64,000 nt of DNA from DASWOJ01 sp964250755 (GTDB lineage Bacteria; Pseudomonadota; Alphaproteobacteria; Acetobacterales; Acetobacteraceae): positions 62,001 to 126,000 of the forward strand of contig CAXUHB010000002.1 of NCBI GenBank assembly GCA_964250755.1, given 5' to 3'. The stretch's first letter is position 1; every line of letters starts with the position of its first letter. Both the position numbers and the translations under genes were made by a program. Below, piece by piece: positions 1 through 7,856 of this stretch. The notes below the pieces were generated by a model, which worked only from the letters and a program-made list of their open reading frames with translations, had not been told where the DNA came from and searched no databases.

Positions 1-369
1 GCCGGGGCCCCGTGCGACGTGGTCACCGTCGCCCGTGCCATCCGCACCCACGACCCGGCGCCGCTGTCCGGCCTGCGCGACGCCATCCGGCCCAAGGTGG
101 AGCAGGCCGTGGCCCGGCTGGCGGAGGCGGAGCGGCAGCGCCGGGCGTCGGAGGCCAGGCCGCTTCCCGTGCTGCCGCCGGTCAAGGCGCTGCCCCCGGA
201 GTGGGACGGCTGGATCGGCGCCGTGGACGCGCTGGCGACCCTGCCGGCCAACCTGCCGCGGCTGGCCGCCACCATGCCGGACCTGCACCCGAAGCTGCTG
301 CCGGCGGCCCGCGCCGCGCTGCCCCGCCTGCAATCCTGGATCGAAGCGCTGGAGGCCGCCCATGTCTGA
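1..369 (+). CDS. hypothetical protein, 5'-truncated, first gene of the island run
   Basis: The reading frame is open from base 1 to a TGA at 367-369, so the start is probably upstream of the window. A GTG at 19 is the first possible internal start. The visible 122 codons are Ala/Pro/Arg-rich and predicted mostly helical, with a Leu-rich C-terminal helix (about LPAARAALPRLQSWIEAL). No family was recognised. The next gene starts at 362 inside this one, a short overlap typical of the operon-like packing through the rest of the element. Codon use is like the neighbours. It is probably real because it fits the overlap pattern, but its function is unknown. Confidence 0.5.
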   Translation, partial: AGAPCDVVTVARAIRTHDPAPLSGLRDAIRPKVEQAVARLAEAERQRRASEARPLPVLPPVKALPPEWDGWIGAVDALATLPANLPRLAATMPDLHPKLLPAARAALPRLQSWIEALEAAHV

Positions 370-832
370 CCGCCTGCTGTCCCTGTTCCGAGATGTCGTG
401 GAGATGGCCCGCGCGACCTGCGATGCGCCCGACAGCGCGCCCGCCGTGCAGCACGTCCTGATGGAGCGGTTCCTCGAACGGCTGACGACTCCGCCGCTGC
501 ACGCCTACGTGCTGGTCAACGGCGTGAACCCGCTGATCCGCCGCGCCTTCAAGACGATCCGCGACGACGAGGGCGCGGAGGCCCGGCAGCGGCAGCTCGC
601 GGACTGGCCGACCACCGCGATGCGGACCCTGGTCGCCGCCATCGACAACATGGCCGTGTTCGTCCCCAGCCGGTCCGAGTTCGTAGAGCTGGTGCCCGAC
701 GCCCTGACGACGGTGGAGACGCGGGAGGCCGGCCTGTACCTGATCAACCAGGGCCAGGACACGATCCGCCGCGGCAGGCTCCTGACGCAGCTTGCCGATC
801 TGCGCGACCTGGCCGCGGAGGCCGGGGCATGA
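362..832 (+). CDS. hypothetical protein (156 aa), island gene
   Basis: ATG at 362 opens a 156-codon frame ending at 832. The start overlaps the upstream stop by 8 bases, and the stop overlaps the next ATG at 829, which supports translational coupling. The protein is soluble, with no signal peptide or membrane segment. Helical segments include VVEMARATCDAP near the N-terminus and GRLLTQLADLRDLAAEAGA at the C-terminus. I recognise no domain. By position it belongs to the island's co-transcribed set and could be an accessory or regulatory protein, but nothing in the sequence assigns a role. Confidence 0.6.
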   Translation: MSDRLLSLFRDVVEMARATCDAPDSAPAVQHVLMERFLERLTTPPLHAYVLVNGVNPLIRRAFKTIRDDEGAEARQRQLADWPTTAMRTLVAAIDNMAVFVPSRSEFVELVPDALTTVETREAGLYLINQGQDTIRRGRLLTQLADLRDLAAEAGA

Positions 833-969
833 CCGCCGCCCTCGCCTGGCTGTTCCACGACCCCCTCGGCCAGGCCGTGCGCGAGGGCGCGGTCGCCCTG
901 CTGTCGCTCGCCTCGCTATGCGTGTCCGCGGCGGTGTGGCTCGACATGCGCCGGCGGGGGTCCCGGTGA
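829..969 (+). CDS. small single-pass membrane protein (46 aa), island gene
   Basis: A 46-codon ORF starting with ATG at 829, whose ATGA overlaps the previous stop. Residues about 20-38 (AVALLSLASLCVSAAVWL) form one hydrophobic segment followed by a basic tail (DMRRRGSR), giving a likely cytoplasmic C-terminus. Small membrane proteins of this form in mobile elements can be holin-like, regulatory or toxin-like. None of these can be chosen from sequence alone. The overlap with the upstream gene is the main evidence that it is translated. Confidence 0.5.
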   Translation: MTAALAWLFHDPLGQAVREGAVALLSLASLCVSAAVWLDMRRRGSR

Positions 970-974
970 GGGCG

Positions 975-1610
975 TCAGGACTTCGGCTGCGCGAGCGCTG
1001 TCCTGGCTTCCAGGGTCACGGGGTAGCGCCTGATGACGTCTGTGCTGCCCTTTGTCCGGCAGACCACCTGCAGCTTCACCTTGAAGGGCCTGCGTCCGGC
1101 GTCGCCGGTCATGCGAGCGGCTGCAGGCGCATGCACCCAGAAGCGGATTCCTGCCTTTGGCGAACCTCTCTGCATGCGCATGGCGGCGATGGGATCGGCG
1201 CCTATCAGGACCGCCTTCGTAACTTCGTTGCTGGCGGCTCCAAGCTCCATATCCACGTCAACGGTCGGTGTGGCAGCGGCAAGGTCGGGGGTCGGCCAGT
1301 CATGCTGTCCCGCCACGAGCAGTCTGGCGTCCTTGGGTTCGGCAACCGTCAGCGTCTCAACGATGACGGTTGCCTCGCCGCGGTTGCGCACGAAGGCAAA
1401 GCCGTGAAACCAGCCCGGCGCGCCTTCGACGGGCGTCGCGCTCGGCTCGAAGTGCGGCTCCTTCGCCGAAGCCTCCCGCCGCCGCTGCGCGGCGTTCAGG
1501 CGCCAGTTTCTCCAGCCGAGATACGCGCCCACGCACGCCGCCGCAGCCGTGACCCACCCTCGCGCCTCGGTCAGATCCACCTTCGCCAGCCAGTCCTGAA
1601 TGCCACTCAT
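975..1610 (-). CDS. hypothetical membrane-anchored protein, inverted within the island
   Basis: This is the only minus-strand gene in the visible island. The likely start is ATG at 1608-1610 (MSGIQDWLAKVDLTEARGW); the frame stays open 12 codons further upstream. The protein has 211 residues. One membrane segment at about residues 19-34 (WVTAAAACVGAYLGW) precedes a soluble domain with alternating short strands (for example FHGFAFVRNRGEATVIVETLTV and PFKVKLQVVCRTKG), suggesting a beta-sandwich on one face of the membrane. No family was recognised. Its opposite orientation suggests a separately transcribed cargo gene inserted between two co-directional runs. Confidence 0.55.
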   Translation of the reverse strand: MSGIQDWLAKVDLTEARGWVTAAAACVGAYLGWRNWRLNAAQRRREASAKEPHFEPSATPVEGAPGWFHGFAFVRNRGEATVIVETLTVAEPKDARLLVAGQHDWPTPDLAAATPTVDVDMELGAASNEVTKAVLIGADPIAAMRMQRGSPKAGIRFWVHAPAAARMTGDAGRRPFKVKLQVVCRTKGSTDVIRRYPVTLEARTALAQPKS

Positions 1611-1673
1611 GGCGGCGAAGCTGCCCGCCGCCCCGCGCCGACGCAATCATCCCCCCAGCCCCGGAGGTTCCCC

Positions 1674-2153
1674 ATGCCCGACGGTTCAGTCCACCAAAGC
1701 CTGCCGCCCACCCGCCCGGCGCCGCTGCCGAGCATCGAAGCCATCGGCCGCCACATCCGGCGCCTGGACGCCGCCGACGACCTAGTCCAGGGCCTCACCC
1801 CGTCCCGCCCGGTCGAGACGTTGGCGAAGCGCAACGCGGGCGACCTCGTCTCCGACCGGCGGCGTGCGCTGGAGGACCTGGTCCTGACCCTGCCGGCGCG
1901 CACCATGGCCGACGCCGTGGTGCAGGCCGCCGCAGCCCTGGCCGTTGCCGACAACGAGAACACCGACGACTGGAAGTGGGACGCCAGGATGCGGCACCTG
2001 TCGCTCGTGCGCGCCCTGGCCAGCGTCCTGCCGGTTCTGGTGCGGGCGTCCGGCATCCCGCCCGAGGACCTGATCGAGGCGCCCCGCGTCATGCGCCTGT
2101 GCGAGGAGCACTTCGGCCTGGTGGAAACCGCCCTGGCGGAGCAAGTGGCATGA
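1674..2153 (+). CDS. single-copy version of the island's helical repeat domain (159 aa)
   Basis: ATG at 1674 follows a good ribosome-binding site (GGAGGT, 1662-1667). After a Pro-rich N-terminus (about 20 residues) comes one all-helical domain with the pattern IGRHIRRLDAADD, then LVLTLPARTMADAVVQAAAAL, then a Leu-rich third helix (LVRALASVLPVLVRA). The same pattern occurs four times in the next protein; the closest match is its last unit (AGRQIAALDAQHDAG and TAPATLAEAAVVLM). The stop overlaps the next ATG (ATGA at 2150). The function is unknown. I infer that the two genes arose by duplication of one domain. Confidence 0.65.
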   Translation: MPDGSVHQSLPPTRPAPLPSIEAIGRHIRRLDAADDLVQGLTPSRPVETLAKRNAGDLVSDRRRALEDLVLTLPARTMADAVVQAAAALAVADNENTDDWKWDARMRHLSLVRALASVLPVLVRASGIPPEDLIEAPRVMRLCEEHFGLVETALAEQVA

Positions 2154-3589
2154 ACGCGGTCAGCCCGGCCTTCGGCGCCGCGCCTGCGGCCGCCCCGCCC
2201 GCCGCCGGCGCGGACCTGCTCGCGCTGTGCGCCCGCTATGTCGCCATGGTGCAGGCCGGGCGCGCGGCCAGCGCGGCCCTGACCGAGGAGCAGCGCCGCG
2301 CCGACGCCGGGCAGCGCGTCGGCATGATGATGTCCGGCGACATGGGGGAGGACGGGCGCCTCGCCCAGCGCATCGCGGCGCTGCCCGCCGCGACGCCTGA
2401 GGAGATGCGGGCCAAGGCGCGCGCCCTGCGCTGGTTCTACGGCGGCAGCGACAGCCACGACCCGTTCGGCTGGCGCCAGGCCGACGCCCTGCTGGGGTCG
2501 CTGGTGGACGACGCCTGCCGGCTGCCGGCCGGGCGCCCGGACGCCGGACCGCCGGCCCCGGCAGAGCGCCCCCATCCCGGCGCAGCCGCCGGGCAGGCCG
2601 CCGGTCTCGATGCCGAGCTGATCCAGGCCTGCGCGGACTTCAACAAGCTGGAGCGGCGCTACCTCAAGCTGGCCAACCGGGGCGCGAAGGACCTCGCGCT
2701 CGAAGCGGAGACCGATGCGGCGCTGGCGGCGGTGGCGGCCGAGCAGCAGCCGTTCCTGGACCGCATCTGCGAGCTGCGTCCCCGCACCCACGCCGGCTGC
2801 GCCGCCATCGCGCGGTCGCTGGCCCTATGGGACCGCGAGCTGCTCAAGGGCGCCGGCCCCGGCAACGACACCAACGAACGGCTGCTGGCGGCGCTGGTGG
2901 CCGGCCTGATCTGGAAGCGGCCCGAACCCGCCAGCCCCGACGCCGCGCTGCTGGCGCTGTGCGCCACGTTCCACGGTTTCGACGCCGCCGCCCACGACGA
3001 CGCCAACCTCAAGTGGGAGGAGGACTCCCGCGCCGGCTGGGACGCCTTCAGGCAGATCGCCAAGGCGACGCCGCGCACCGAGGACGGGCGCCGCGCGAAG
3101 GCCCGCGTCGTGCTGGCCAAGCTGGAGGAGTGCCACGGCGACGGCGCCTACGGCGACCCGGCCGCCGAGGCGGCGGCCGCCCTGCTGCGCGATTGGGCGG
3201 GAGTTGCCCCCGTCCCGCCGGCCCGGCCATCGCCCATCCTGGAGGCCGGCCGGCAGATCGCGGCGCTGGACGCGCAGCATGACGCTGGCGACGTGCCGAA
3301 TGCGGACCACGAGGTCCAGGATGGCCTGAACCGCCAGATCGAGGCCCTGGGCCAGTCCATCCTGGACACCGCTCCCGCCACGCTTGCAGAGGCCGCCGTG
3401 GTCTTGATGGTGGCGGCCGGGGACATCGGCTGCGCCCTGCACATGGACAGCCCGGTCTCGTCGGCAGATGTTGCGCTGCGCTCCCTGCGCCGTGCCGTCC
3501 GGTTCCTGGCCGAGCAGGCGGCCGTGCCGCTGCCCAGCGTCGGCGCGACGTTCTACATGCCCCGGCACTTGGACGGGGTGCGGCCGTGA
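2150..3589 (+). CDS. protein of four divergent tandem helical domains (479 aa)
   Basis: ATG at 2150 overlaps the preceding TGA. I see four related units at residues about 21-126, 154-258, 264-350 and 363-456. Each begins with a helix like LLALCARYVAM, LIQACADFNKL, LLALCATFHGFD or ILEAGRQIAALD. Each continues with a helix like RIAALPAATPEEMRAKARAL and ends with a Leu/Ala helix (LLGSLVDDA, LLAALVAGL, LLRDWAG, LRRAVRFLA). Spacers are Pro-rich or charged. No enzyme motif or membrane segment is present. I recall single units of this kind in hypothetical proteins of alphaproteobacterial phages and islands, without known function. The repeated helical form suggests protein-protein binding, which is inference. 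Confidence 0.7.
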   Translation: MNAVSPAFGAAPAAAPPAAGADLLALCARYVAMVQAGRAASAALTEEQRRADAGQRVGMMMSGDMGEDGRLAQRIAALPAATPEEMRAKARALRWFYGGSDSHDPFGWRQADALLGSLVDDACRLPAGRPDAGPPAPAERPHPGAAAGQAAGLDAELIQACADFNKLERRYLKLANRGAKDLALEAETDAALAAVAAEQQPFLDRICELRPRTHAGCAAIARSLALWDRELLKGAGPGNDTNERLLAALVAGLIWKRPEPASPDAALLALCATFHGFDAAAHDDANLKWEEDSRAGWDAFRQIAKATPRTEDGRRAKARVVLAKLEECHGDGAYGDPAAEAAAALLRDWAGVAPVPPARPSPILEAGRQIAALDAQHDAGDVPNADHEVQDGLNRQIEALGQSILDTAPATLAEAAVVLMVAAGDIGCALHMDSPVSSADVALRSLRRAVRFLAEQAAVPLPSVGATFYMPRHLDGVRP

Positions 3590-4254
3590 GCGCCCTGGTG
3601 TCCGCCCTCAGGGCCACGTTCGGCCAGGCGATGGGTCCGCGCGCCGCGGCGATCTTCGACCAGGAGCTGGCGGCGGCAAACCGGCCCACGCCGGAGATGG
3701 AGGCGCAGGGCCGCCGGGATGCAGCGGCCATGGACGTGGCCTGGGTGGGAGCGTCCCGTCCGCTGCGCACGCCGCCGTCCAACCTGGAGGCGGAGCAGGC
3801 GCTGCTGGGCGCGCTGCTGCGGGACAACCGCGGCTTCGGGCCGGCCAACGCGATCCTGGAGGCGCAGCACTTCATGGATCCCGCGCATGGCCGTATCTAC
3901 CAGGCCATCGCCGACCTGATCGAGGCCGGGCGGCGGGCCGACGATGCCGCGGTGGCGGGCAGCCTGGAAGGTTCCGGTGTGCTGCGGGCGGTCGGGGGCA
4001 TCGCCTATCTCAGGCAGGTCCTGACGCCCGCCGCCCTCAGGGTCAACGTGGTGGAGTACGCCGAGGCGATCCGCGACGCGTGGCAGCGCCGAGCAGCCAT
4101 CGACCTGTCGGAGCGGCTGACCGACCTGGCCGACCGCACCGTCGGCGAGGCGTTCGAGGGCAGCGATCCCGGGGGTAGCGCCGCGCATGCCCTTGCCGCC
4201 GGCCTCGCCTCCCTGCTGTCGGAGTCGCTGCGGATCACGCGGTGCGAGGCATGA
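3586..4254 (+). CDS. stand-alone DnaB helicase N-terminal-domain protein
   Basis: GTG start at 3586 inside the previous stop (GTGA). Residues about 62-165 match the N-terminal domain of replicative helicase DnaB: NLEAEQALLGALL near its start, then HGRIYQAIADLIEAG, GGIAYLRQVL and VVEYAEAIRDAWQRR. In DnaB this domain forms the collar that binds primase and helicase loader. The 222-residue protein stops soon after it, and the RecA-like ATPase part (Walker motifs) is absent. A 60-residue N-terminal extension is unassigned. It could modulate host helicase or primase, or help the element replicate. This role is inferred; the domain match is strong. Confidence 0.8.
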   Translation: MSALVSALRATFGQAMGPRAAAIFDQELAAANRPTPEMEAQGRRDAAAMDVAWVGASRPLRTPPSNLEAEQALLGALLRDNRGFGPANAILEAQHFMDPAHGRIYQAIADLIEAGRRADDAAVAGSLEGSGVLRAVGGIAYLRQVLTPAALRVNVVEYAEAIRDAWQRRAAIDLSERLTDLADRTVGEAFEGSDPGGSAAHALAAGLASLLSESLRITRCEA

Positions 4255-4679
4255 CCGCCTCGCAAGCCTGGCGCGACGGCATGCAGGCCGTCCACGACGA
4301 GGCGGCCGGCGTGCTGAGCGTCGAGGTGGTGCAGATGCCCGACCTCCCGCGCATCCGCGGCGCGGCGCTGGCCGGCAACGCGGACGCGCAGCGGGTCCTG
4401 CAAGTCGTCCGGCACGCGCTGCAGGGCATCGTGGAGGCGCCCCGCCGCAAGCCCATGCTGTGCGGCCACTGCCCGCGTCCGCTGGCCGACGGCCGGTTCA
4501 GCATCGTCGCGGCCTTCCCGAGCCGCGACGACGCCTCGCAGGGGCTGGCCCTGGCCATCTGCGACGAGTGCGGCGGCACCCGCGACCAGGTGATGGAGAA
4601 GGCCGTGCTGGCGCTCCGCCGCATCTGGCCGGACGGCCGGCAGATCGCCGTGACGGACCCCCAAGGAGGCCGCGCGTGA
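4251..4679 (+). CDS. small putative zinc-binding protein (142 aa), island gene
   Basis: ATG at 4251 overlaps the upstream stop. The protein has two Cys pairs, CGHC at about residue 71 and CDEC at about residue 104, spaced as in a zinc ribbon or treble clef. The N-terminal half is helical (QAWRDGMQAVHDEA, RVLQVVRHALQGIV). The metal site is inferred from the CxxC...CxxC pattern; no DNA-binding family was recognised. The next GTG start overlaps its stop by 4 bases. It may be a regulator or nucleic-acid-binding protein of the element, but the evidence does not go further. Confidence 0.6.
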   Translation: MTASQAWRDGMQAVHDEAAGVLSVEVVQMPDLPRIRGAALAGNADAQRVLQVVRHALQGIVEAPRRKPMLCGHCPRPLADGRFSIVAAFPSRDDASQGLALAICDECGGTRDQVMEKAVLALRRIWPDGRQIAVTDPQGGRA

Positions 4680-5014
4680 GCGCCGCCCGCCGTGCCAGGC
4701 GACTGGACGCCAAGCTGGGCCGGCCCGCTCCGCCTACGCCTACGCTCAACGTGGTGGACCTGATGCTGGCGGCGGCCATCGGCAGGCGCCTGCCCGAGCT
4801 GGAGGCGGCCGACGTGGTGATGGCCGTGCTGCCGTCTGCGCAGCGGGTGCTGGTCAAGGGCAAGGTGCGCCTGACCGCCATAACGGCGAGCGGCATCAAG
4901 CGCGAGTGCGTGGTGCAGGTCGTCCCGGTGCCGAGCGCCGAGGCCGCCGCGGCGCTGGAGCAGGTGCTGGGCGGCGACGGCGCCATGTCGGCAGGGACGG
5001 GCGCGCAGGCATGA
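4676..5014 (+). CDS. hypothetical protein (112 aa), island gene
   Basis: GTG start at 4676 (overlapping the previous TGA), preceded by AAGGAGG at 4662-4668, which decides the start. The N-terminus is strongly basic (RRARRLDAKLG). A helix (VVDLMLAAAIGRRLPELEA) and a beta-rich stretch (ADVVMAVLPSAQRVLVKGKVRLTA, then ECVVQVVPVP) follow. No recognised domain, signal peptide or membrane segment. The stop overlaps the next ATG at 5011. The function is unknown. Confidence 0.6.
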   Translation: MSAARRARRLDAKLGRPAPPTPTLNVVDLMLAAAIGRRLPELEAADVVMAVLPSAQRVLVKGKVRLTAITASGIKRECVVQVVPVPSAEAAAALEQVLGGDGAMSAGTGAQA

Positions 5015-5418
5015 CGCCTCTGCACACCGCGGCCCTGCGCGCCCGGCCCGTCCGCTTCTTCCGCTCGCCGCTGGACGGTCCGGACTTTCCCTGGGTCGCC
5101 CTGGCGGACCTGCTTGCCGTCGGCGGCTACACCCCCGAGGGCGCCGCGTTCTGGGTGGTCAAGTGGCAGTCGCTGTTCCCCGAGCAGGCGCACGACCTCG
5201 CGGGCGTGGTGATCGTCCCCGACGTCGCGGCGCGCGGCTTCTTCGAGTGGGCCGCGGCGTCCGGCTGGGAGGAGGCGGCGGACCTGCTGCACGCCTACAA
5301 CCGCATCTCGGCCGAGCTGTTCACCCGCCTGCACGGCGGCGGTCCGATGGAGGAGTTCGTGGAGCGCCTGCAGGAGGCGGTGACGCGCGGCGTCCCGGCG
5401 GTCGGACATGCCCACTGA
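5011..5418 (+). CDS. hypothetical protein (135 aa), island gene
   Basis: ATG at 5011 overlaps the previous stop by 4 bases. The N-terminal part (ARPVRFFRSPLDGPDFPWVALADLL, residues about 11-35) resembles the start of KilA-N/Bro-N-like antirepressor domains, in which a protein's own DNA-binding head reads PWFVAKDVA. The match is weak and I do not claim it. The rest is mixed alpha/beta, with a helical C-terminus (MEEFVERLQEAVTRG). It ends at 5418 and overlaps a possible small gene starting at 5408. Confidence 0.55.
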   Translation: MTPLHTAALRARPVRFFRSPLDGPDFPWVALADLLAVGGYTPEGAAFWVVKWQSLFPEQAHDLAGVVIVPDVAARGFFEWAAASGWEEAADLLHAYNRISAELFTRLHGGGPMEEFVERLQEAVTRGVPAVGHAH

Positions 5419-5596
5419 CGCCCAGGCGGCACCGGCGGATCAAGCTGCCCCGTCCAGCGCGGAGCGCGCCGGGCTTCGGCGCCTGCCCGAGGTGCGGTGC
5501 CGCACGAGCCTGAGTGCGTCGGAGGTCCACGCCCGCGTGGCCCGGCACGCCGTCTTGGCCGTCCAGCACCCGCCATCGCCGCCCCGGAGCGGTTGA
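5408..5596 (+). CDS. possible small island protein (62 aa)
   Basis: ATG at 5408 lies 11 bases inside the previous gene. The stop TGA at 5594-5596 shares its last base with the next ATG at 5596 (TGATG), the coupling geometry used through this region and the main reason to consider it real. The product is polar, with an Ala/Pro-rich start and a helix SLSASEVHARVARHAVLAV. No family was recognised. The alternative is that 5419-5595 is a non-coding gap. Confidence 0.4.
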   Translation: MPTDAQAAPADQAAPSSAERAGLRRLPEVRCRTSLSASEVHARVARHAVLAVQHPPSPPRSG

Positions 5597-5919
5597 TGCC
5601 GGGCGGCACCCTGCCCTTCTGGCCGCGGTATCTGGACCGCTCCGAGGCCGCGCTCTACGTCGGTGTCAGCGGCGACACGTTCATGGCCGAGGTCAATGCC
5701 GGCACCTGGCCTCCGGGCCGTCCCAGGGGCGGCAAGGGCGGCAAGTTGACGTGGGACCGTGTCCTGCTCGACCGTGCCGCCGATGCCCACTCCGGCATCG
5801 GCGACTCTGGCAAGATGCCGGACATTCTAGCGGACGCGGCCGCGACAGCAGTGGAGGCGCGCATCAATGGCCAGGCCGAAAGGCAGCGGGATCAACACCG
5901 TCACCCGGAAAAGGCCTGA
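5596..5919 (+). CDS. AlpA/excisionase-like helix-turn-helix protein
   Basis: ATG at 5596 gives 107 residues. Residues about 8-55 (PRYLDRSEAALYVGVSGDTF followed by GTWPPGRPRGGKGGKLTWDRVLLD) fit the winged helix-turn-helix layout of AlpA/Xis-type proteins: an entry helix, a recognition turn (VGVSGDTF), and a final KLTWDRVLLD like the common 'rRWDrdeLd' ending. Such proteins direct excision or regulate the integrase. The gene overlaps the start of the integrase gene (5867) by 53 bases, consistent with this pairing. The C-terminal 50 residues are polar and not conserved in the family. Confidence 0.65.
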   Translation: MPGGTLPFWPRYLDRSEAALYVGVSGDTFMAEVNAGTWPPGRPRGGKGGKLTWDRVLLDRAADAHSGIGDSGKMPDILADAAATAVEARINGQAERQRDQHRHPEKA

Positions 5920-7036
5920 CGGCACCGTCCTCCGCTATTACTACGACCGCGAGACGCGCGCCTTCCTGGGCCACGACCGCGGGGCAGCCGAGCAGCGCGT
6001 CGCGAAGGGCCAGGGCGCCGCCACGCGCGGCGTCCACCCCGACGACCGCAGCCTTGGCGCGCTCATCACCCTCTACATCGGCTCCAAGGCATTCACCGGC
6101 CTCGCCGACTCAACCCGCGCCACATATCGCCGCGACCTGGACTGGATGCGCCAGGAGTACGGCGATCTGCCCGTCCGGGGCTTCAAGCCGAGCACGATCC
6201 TCCGCATCCGCATGCTGCTGGAGCACCAGCCGTCCAAGGCCAACAAGACGATGGCGATGTTCAGCATCGTGCTGGGGTTGGGCCGGCGCCTGGACTGGAT
6301 ACCGGAGAACCCCGCCTTGCGCGCGGGCCGCGTCGAGCAGCTGCCGCGCACCGAGCTGTGGTCGCCCGAGGACGAGGAGCGCTTCATGCGCGGCGCCAAG
6401 TGGGAGCTTCAGCTCGCGATGATGCTTCTGCTCTACACGGTCCAGCGCCCGTCCGACATGCTGGCGATGTCCCTGGCCCAGGTGACGGAACGCGGTGGCC
6501 GGCTCTGGATCGGGCTGAGACAGCGCAAGACGAAGGCGCTCGTGGACGTCCCCGTCCATGCCCGGCTGGAGCCGCTGCTGCGTGACCGCATGGCGCGACG
6601 CATCGTGCGGCAGGACAAGAAGGACGGCGAGGTGGTTTCGACCCTGCTGGTGCCGTCGCCCAAGGGCTTCAACTGGCTTTATCGCAACTTCGCCCGGAGC
6701 TGGGACGCGCAGCAGCGCCGCGCCGCCTTGCGCCTCGCCCGCGAGTTGCTGGCAACCGGGATGGCGAAGGACGAGGTCCGGACGGAACTGCGCGACCGCC
6801 ACCGCCAGCGCCGGGACATGCGCCGCACCGGCATCGTCCGCCTGGCGGAGGTGGGCGCCACCACCCCGCAGATCGCCGCGATCAGCGGCCATGCGATAGA
6901 CTACTGCCAGCGGATCATCGACACCTACCTGCCGCGCCGCTCCGAGGTGGCACTAGGCGGGATCGAAGCCTGGGAGCGCCAGGAGCGGCAGCCGTCGAAG
7001 GTGGTGCGGATCGCTCAGCGCCGGCGCGGAACGTGA
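5867..7036 (+). CDS. tyrosine recombinase / phage-type integrase
   Basis: A 389-residue site-specific recombinase. Residues about 1-50 form a basic arm-binding region, about 60-150 a core-binding (SAM-like) domain (STRATYRRDLDWM), and about 165-360 the catalytic domain. Catalytic candidates are Arg194 (TVQRPSD), Arg319 (RDMRRTG), His342 (ISGH) and the nucleophile Tyr354 (DTYLPR). The His usual in the HxxR box is Arg316 here. The start ATG at 5867 lies within the upstream excisionase-like gene. The stop is 86 bases before the tRNA-Lys 3' end, the presumed attachment site. The family is certain; the integration site is inferred from position. Confidence 0.92.
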   Translation: MARPKGSGINTVTRKRPDGTVLRYYYDRETRAFLGHDRGAAEQRVAKGQGAATRGVHPDDRSLGALITLYIGSKAFTGLADSTRATYRRDLDWMRQEYGDLPVRGFKPSTILRIRMLLEHQPSKANKTMAMFSIVLGLGRRLDWIPENPALRAGRVEQLPRTELWSPEDEERFMRGAKWELQLAMMLLLYTVQRPSDMLAMSLAQVTERGGRLWIGLRQRKTKALVDVPVHARLEPLLRDRMARRIVRQDKKDGEVVSTLLVPSPKGFNWLYRNFARSWDAQQRRAALRLARELLATGMAKDEVRTELRDRHRQRRDMRRTGIVRLAEVGATTPQIAAISGHAIDYCQRIIDTYLPRRSEVALGGIEAWERQERQPSKVVRIAQRRRGT

Positions 7037-7048
7037 GCCGAACACAAC

Positions 7049-7075
7049 TGCAAACAGGTTTTGCAAAATGCAAAC
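7049..7075. repeat. three TGCAAA direct repeats between integrase and tRNA-Lys
   Basis: TGCAAAC at 7049-7055, TGCAAAA at 7062-7068 and TGCAAAC at 7069-7075 lie in an AT-rich stretch unlike its surroundings, just inside the presumed attachment site. Arm-type binding sites of tyrosine recombinases look like this, which is an inference. Confidence 0.4.
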
Positions 7076-7122
7076 GAACCGGAGCGGCGGTCCAAGCAGC
7101 TTATTGTTCTTGTTGAGAGAAA

Positions 7123-7198
7123 TGGTGGGCCCCGTGGGACTCGAACCCACGACCACAAGATTAAAAGTCCCGTGCTCTACCAACTGAGCTAGAGGCCC
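7123..7198 (-). tRNA. tRNA-Lys (anticodon TTT)
   Basis: The minus strand reads GGGCCTCTAGCTCAGTTGG from 7198. It has a complete cloverleaf: a 7-bp acceptor stem (GGGCCTC with GGGGCCC), D arm AGCTCAGTTGGTAGAGC, anticodon loop CTTTTAA giving TTT, T arm with GGTTCGAACC, discriminator A, and an encoded CCA at 7123-7125. Its 3' end faces the integrase gene, so an integrating element has probably restored the tRNA end. Confidence 0.97.
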
Positions 7199-7206
7199 AT
7201 GCCGTC

Positions 7207-7245
7207 GCCGGGTCCGGGATACCCTGAAAGGAGTCCGGACCCGGC
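7207..7245 (-). terminator. hairpin after ppiB
   Basis: GCCGGGTCCGG (7207-7217) pairs perfectly with CCGGACCCGGC (7235-7245) across a 17-base loop, 9 bases beyond the ppiB stop and just before the tRNA gene. There is no clear U-run, so intrinsic termination is only likely. Confidence 0.45.
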
Positions 7246-7254
7246 AGGGGTATA

Positions 7255-7827
<573 letters not shown>

Positions 7828-7856
7828 CGGCAAGTCCTCCGTAGGTGGCCGCAGGC

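Larger units (their letters stand above)
1..7126. mobile_element. right (integrase) end of an element integrated at tRNA-Lys, truncated by the window
   Basis: Seen: a run of small plus-strand genes joined by 4-base overlaps, ending with an excisionase-like gene and a tyrosine recombinase whose stop codon is 86 bases from the 3' end of tRNA-Lys. Known: tyrosine recombinases of islands and prophages often integrate at the 3' ends of tRNA genes and lie next to the attachment site. No capsid, tail, portal, terminase, conjugation or resistance gene is visible in this part. The class (prophage, satellite or integrative element) therefore cannot be fixed. The left attachment site, expected to repeat the tRNA 3' end, lies outside the window. 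Confidence 0.75.

Noticed and set aside
5011..5418. A Bro-N/KilA-N antirepressor
   Set aside because: Only a short N-terminal resemblance; the rest does not follow the domain.
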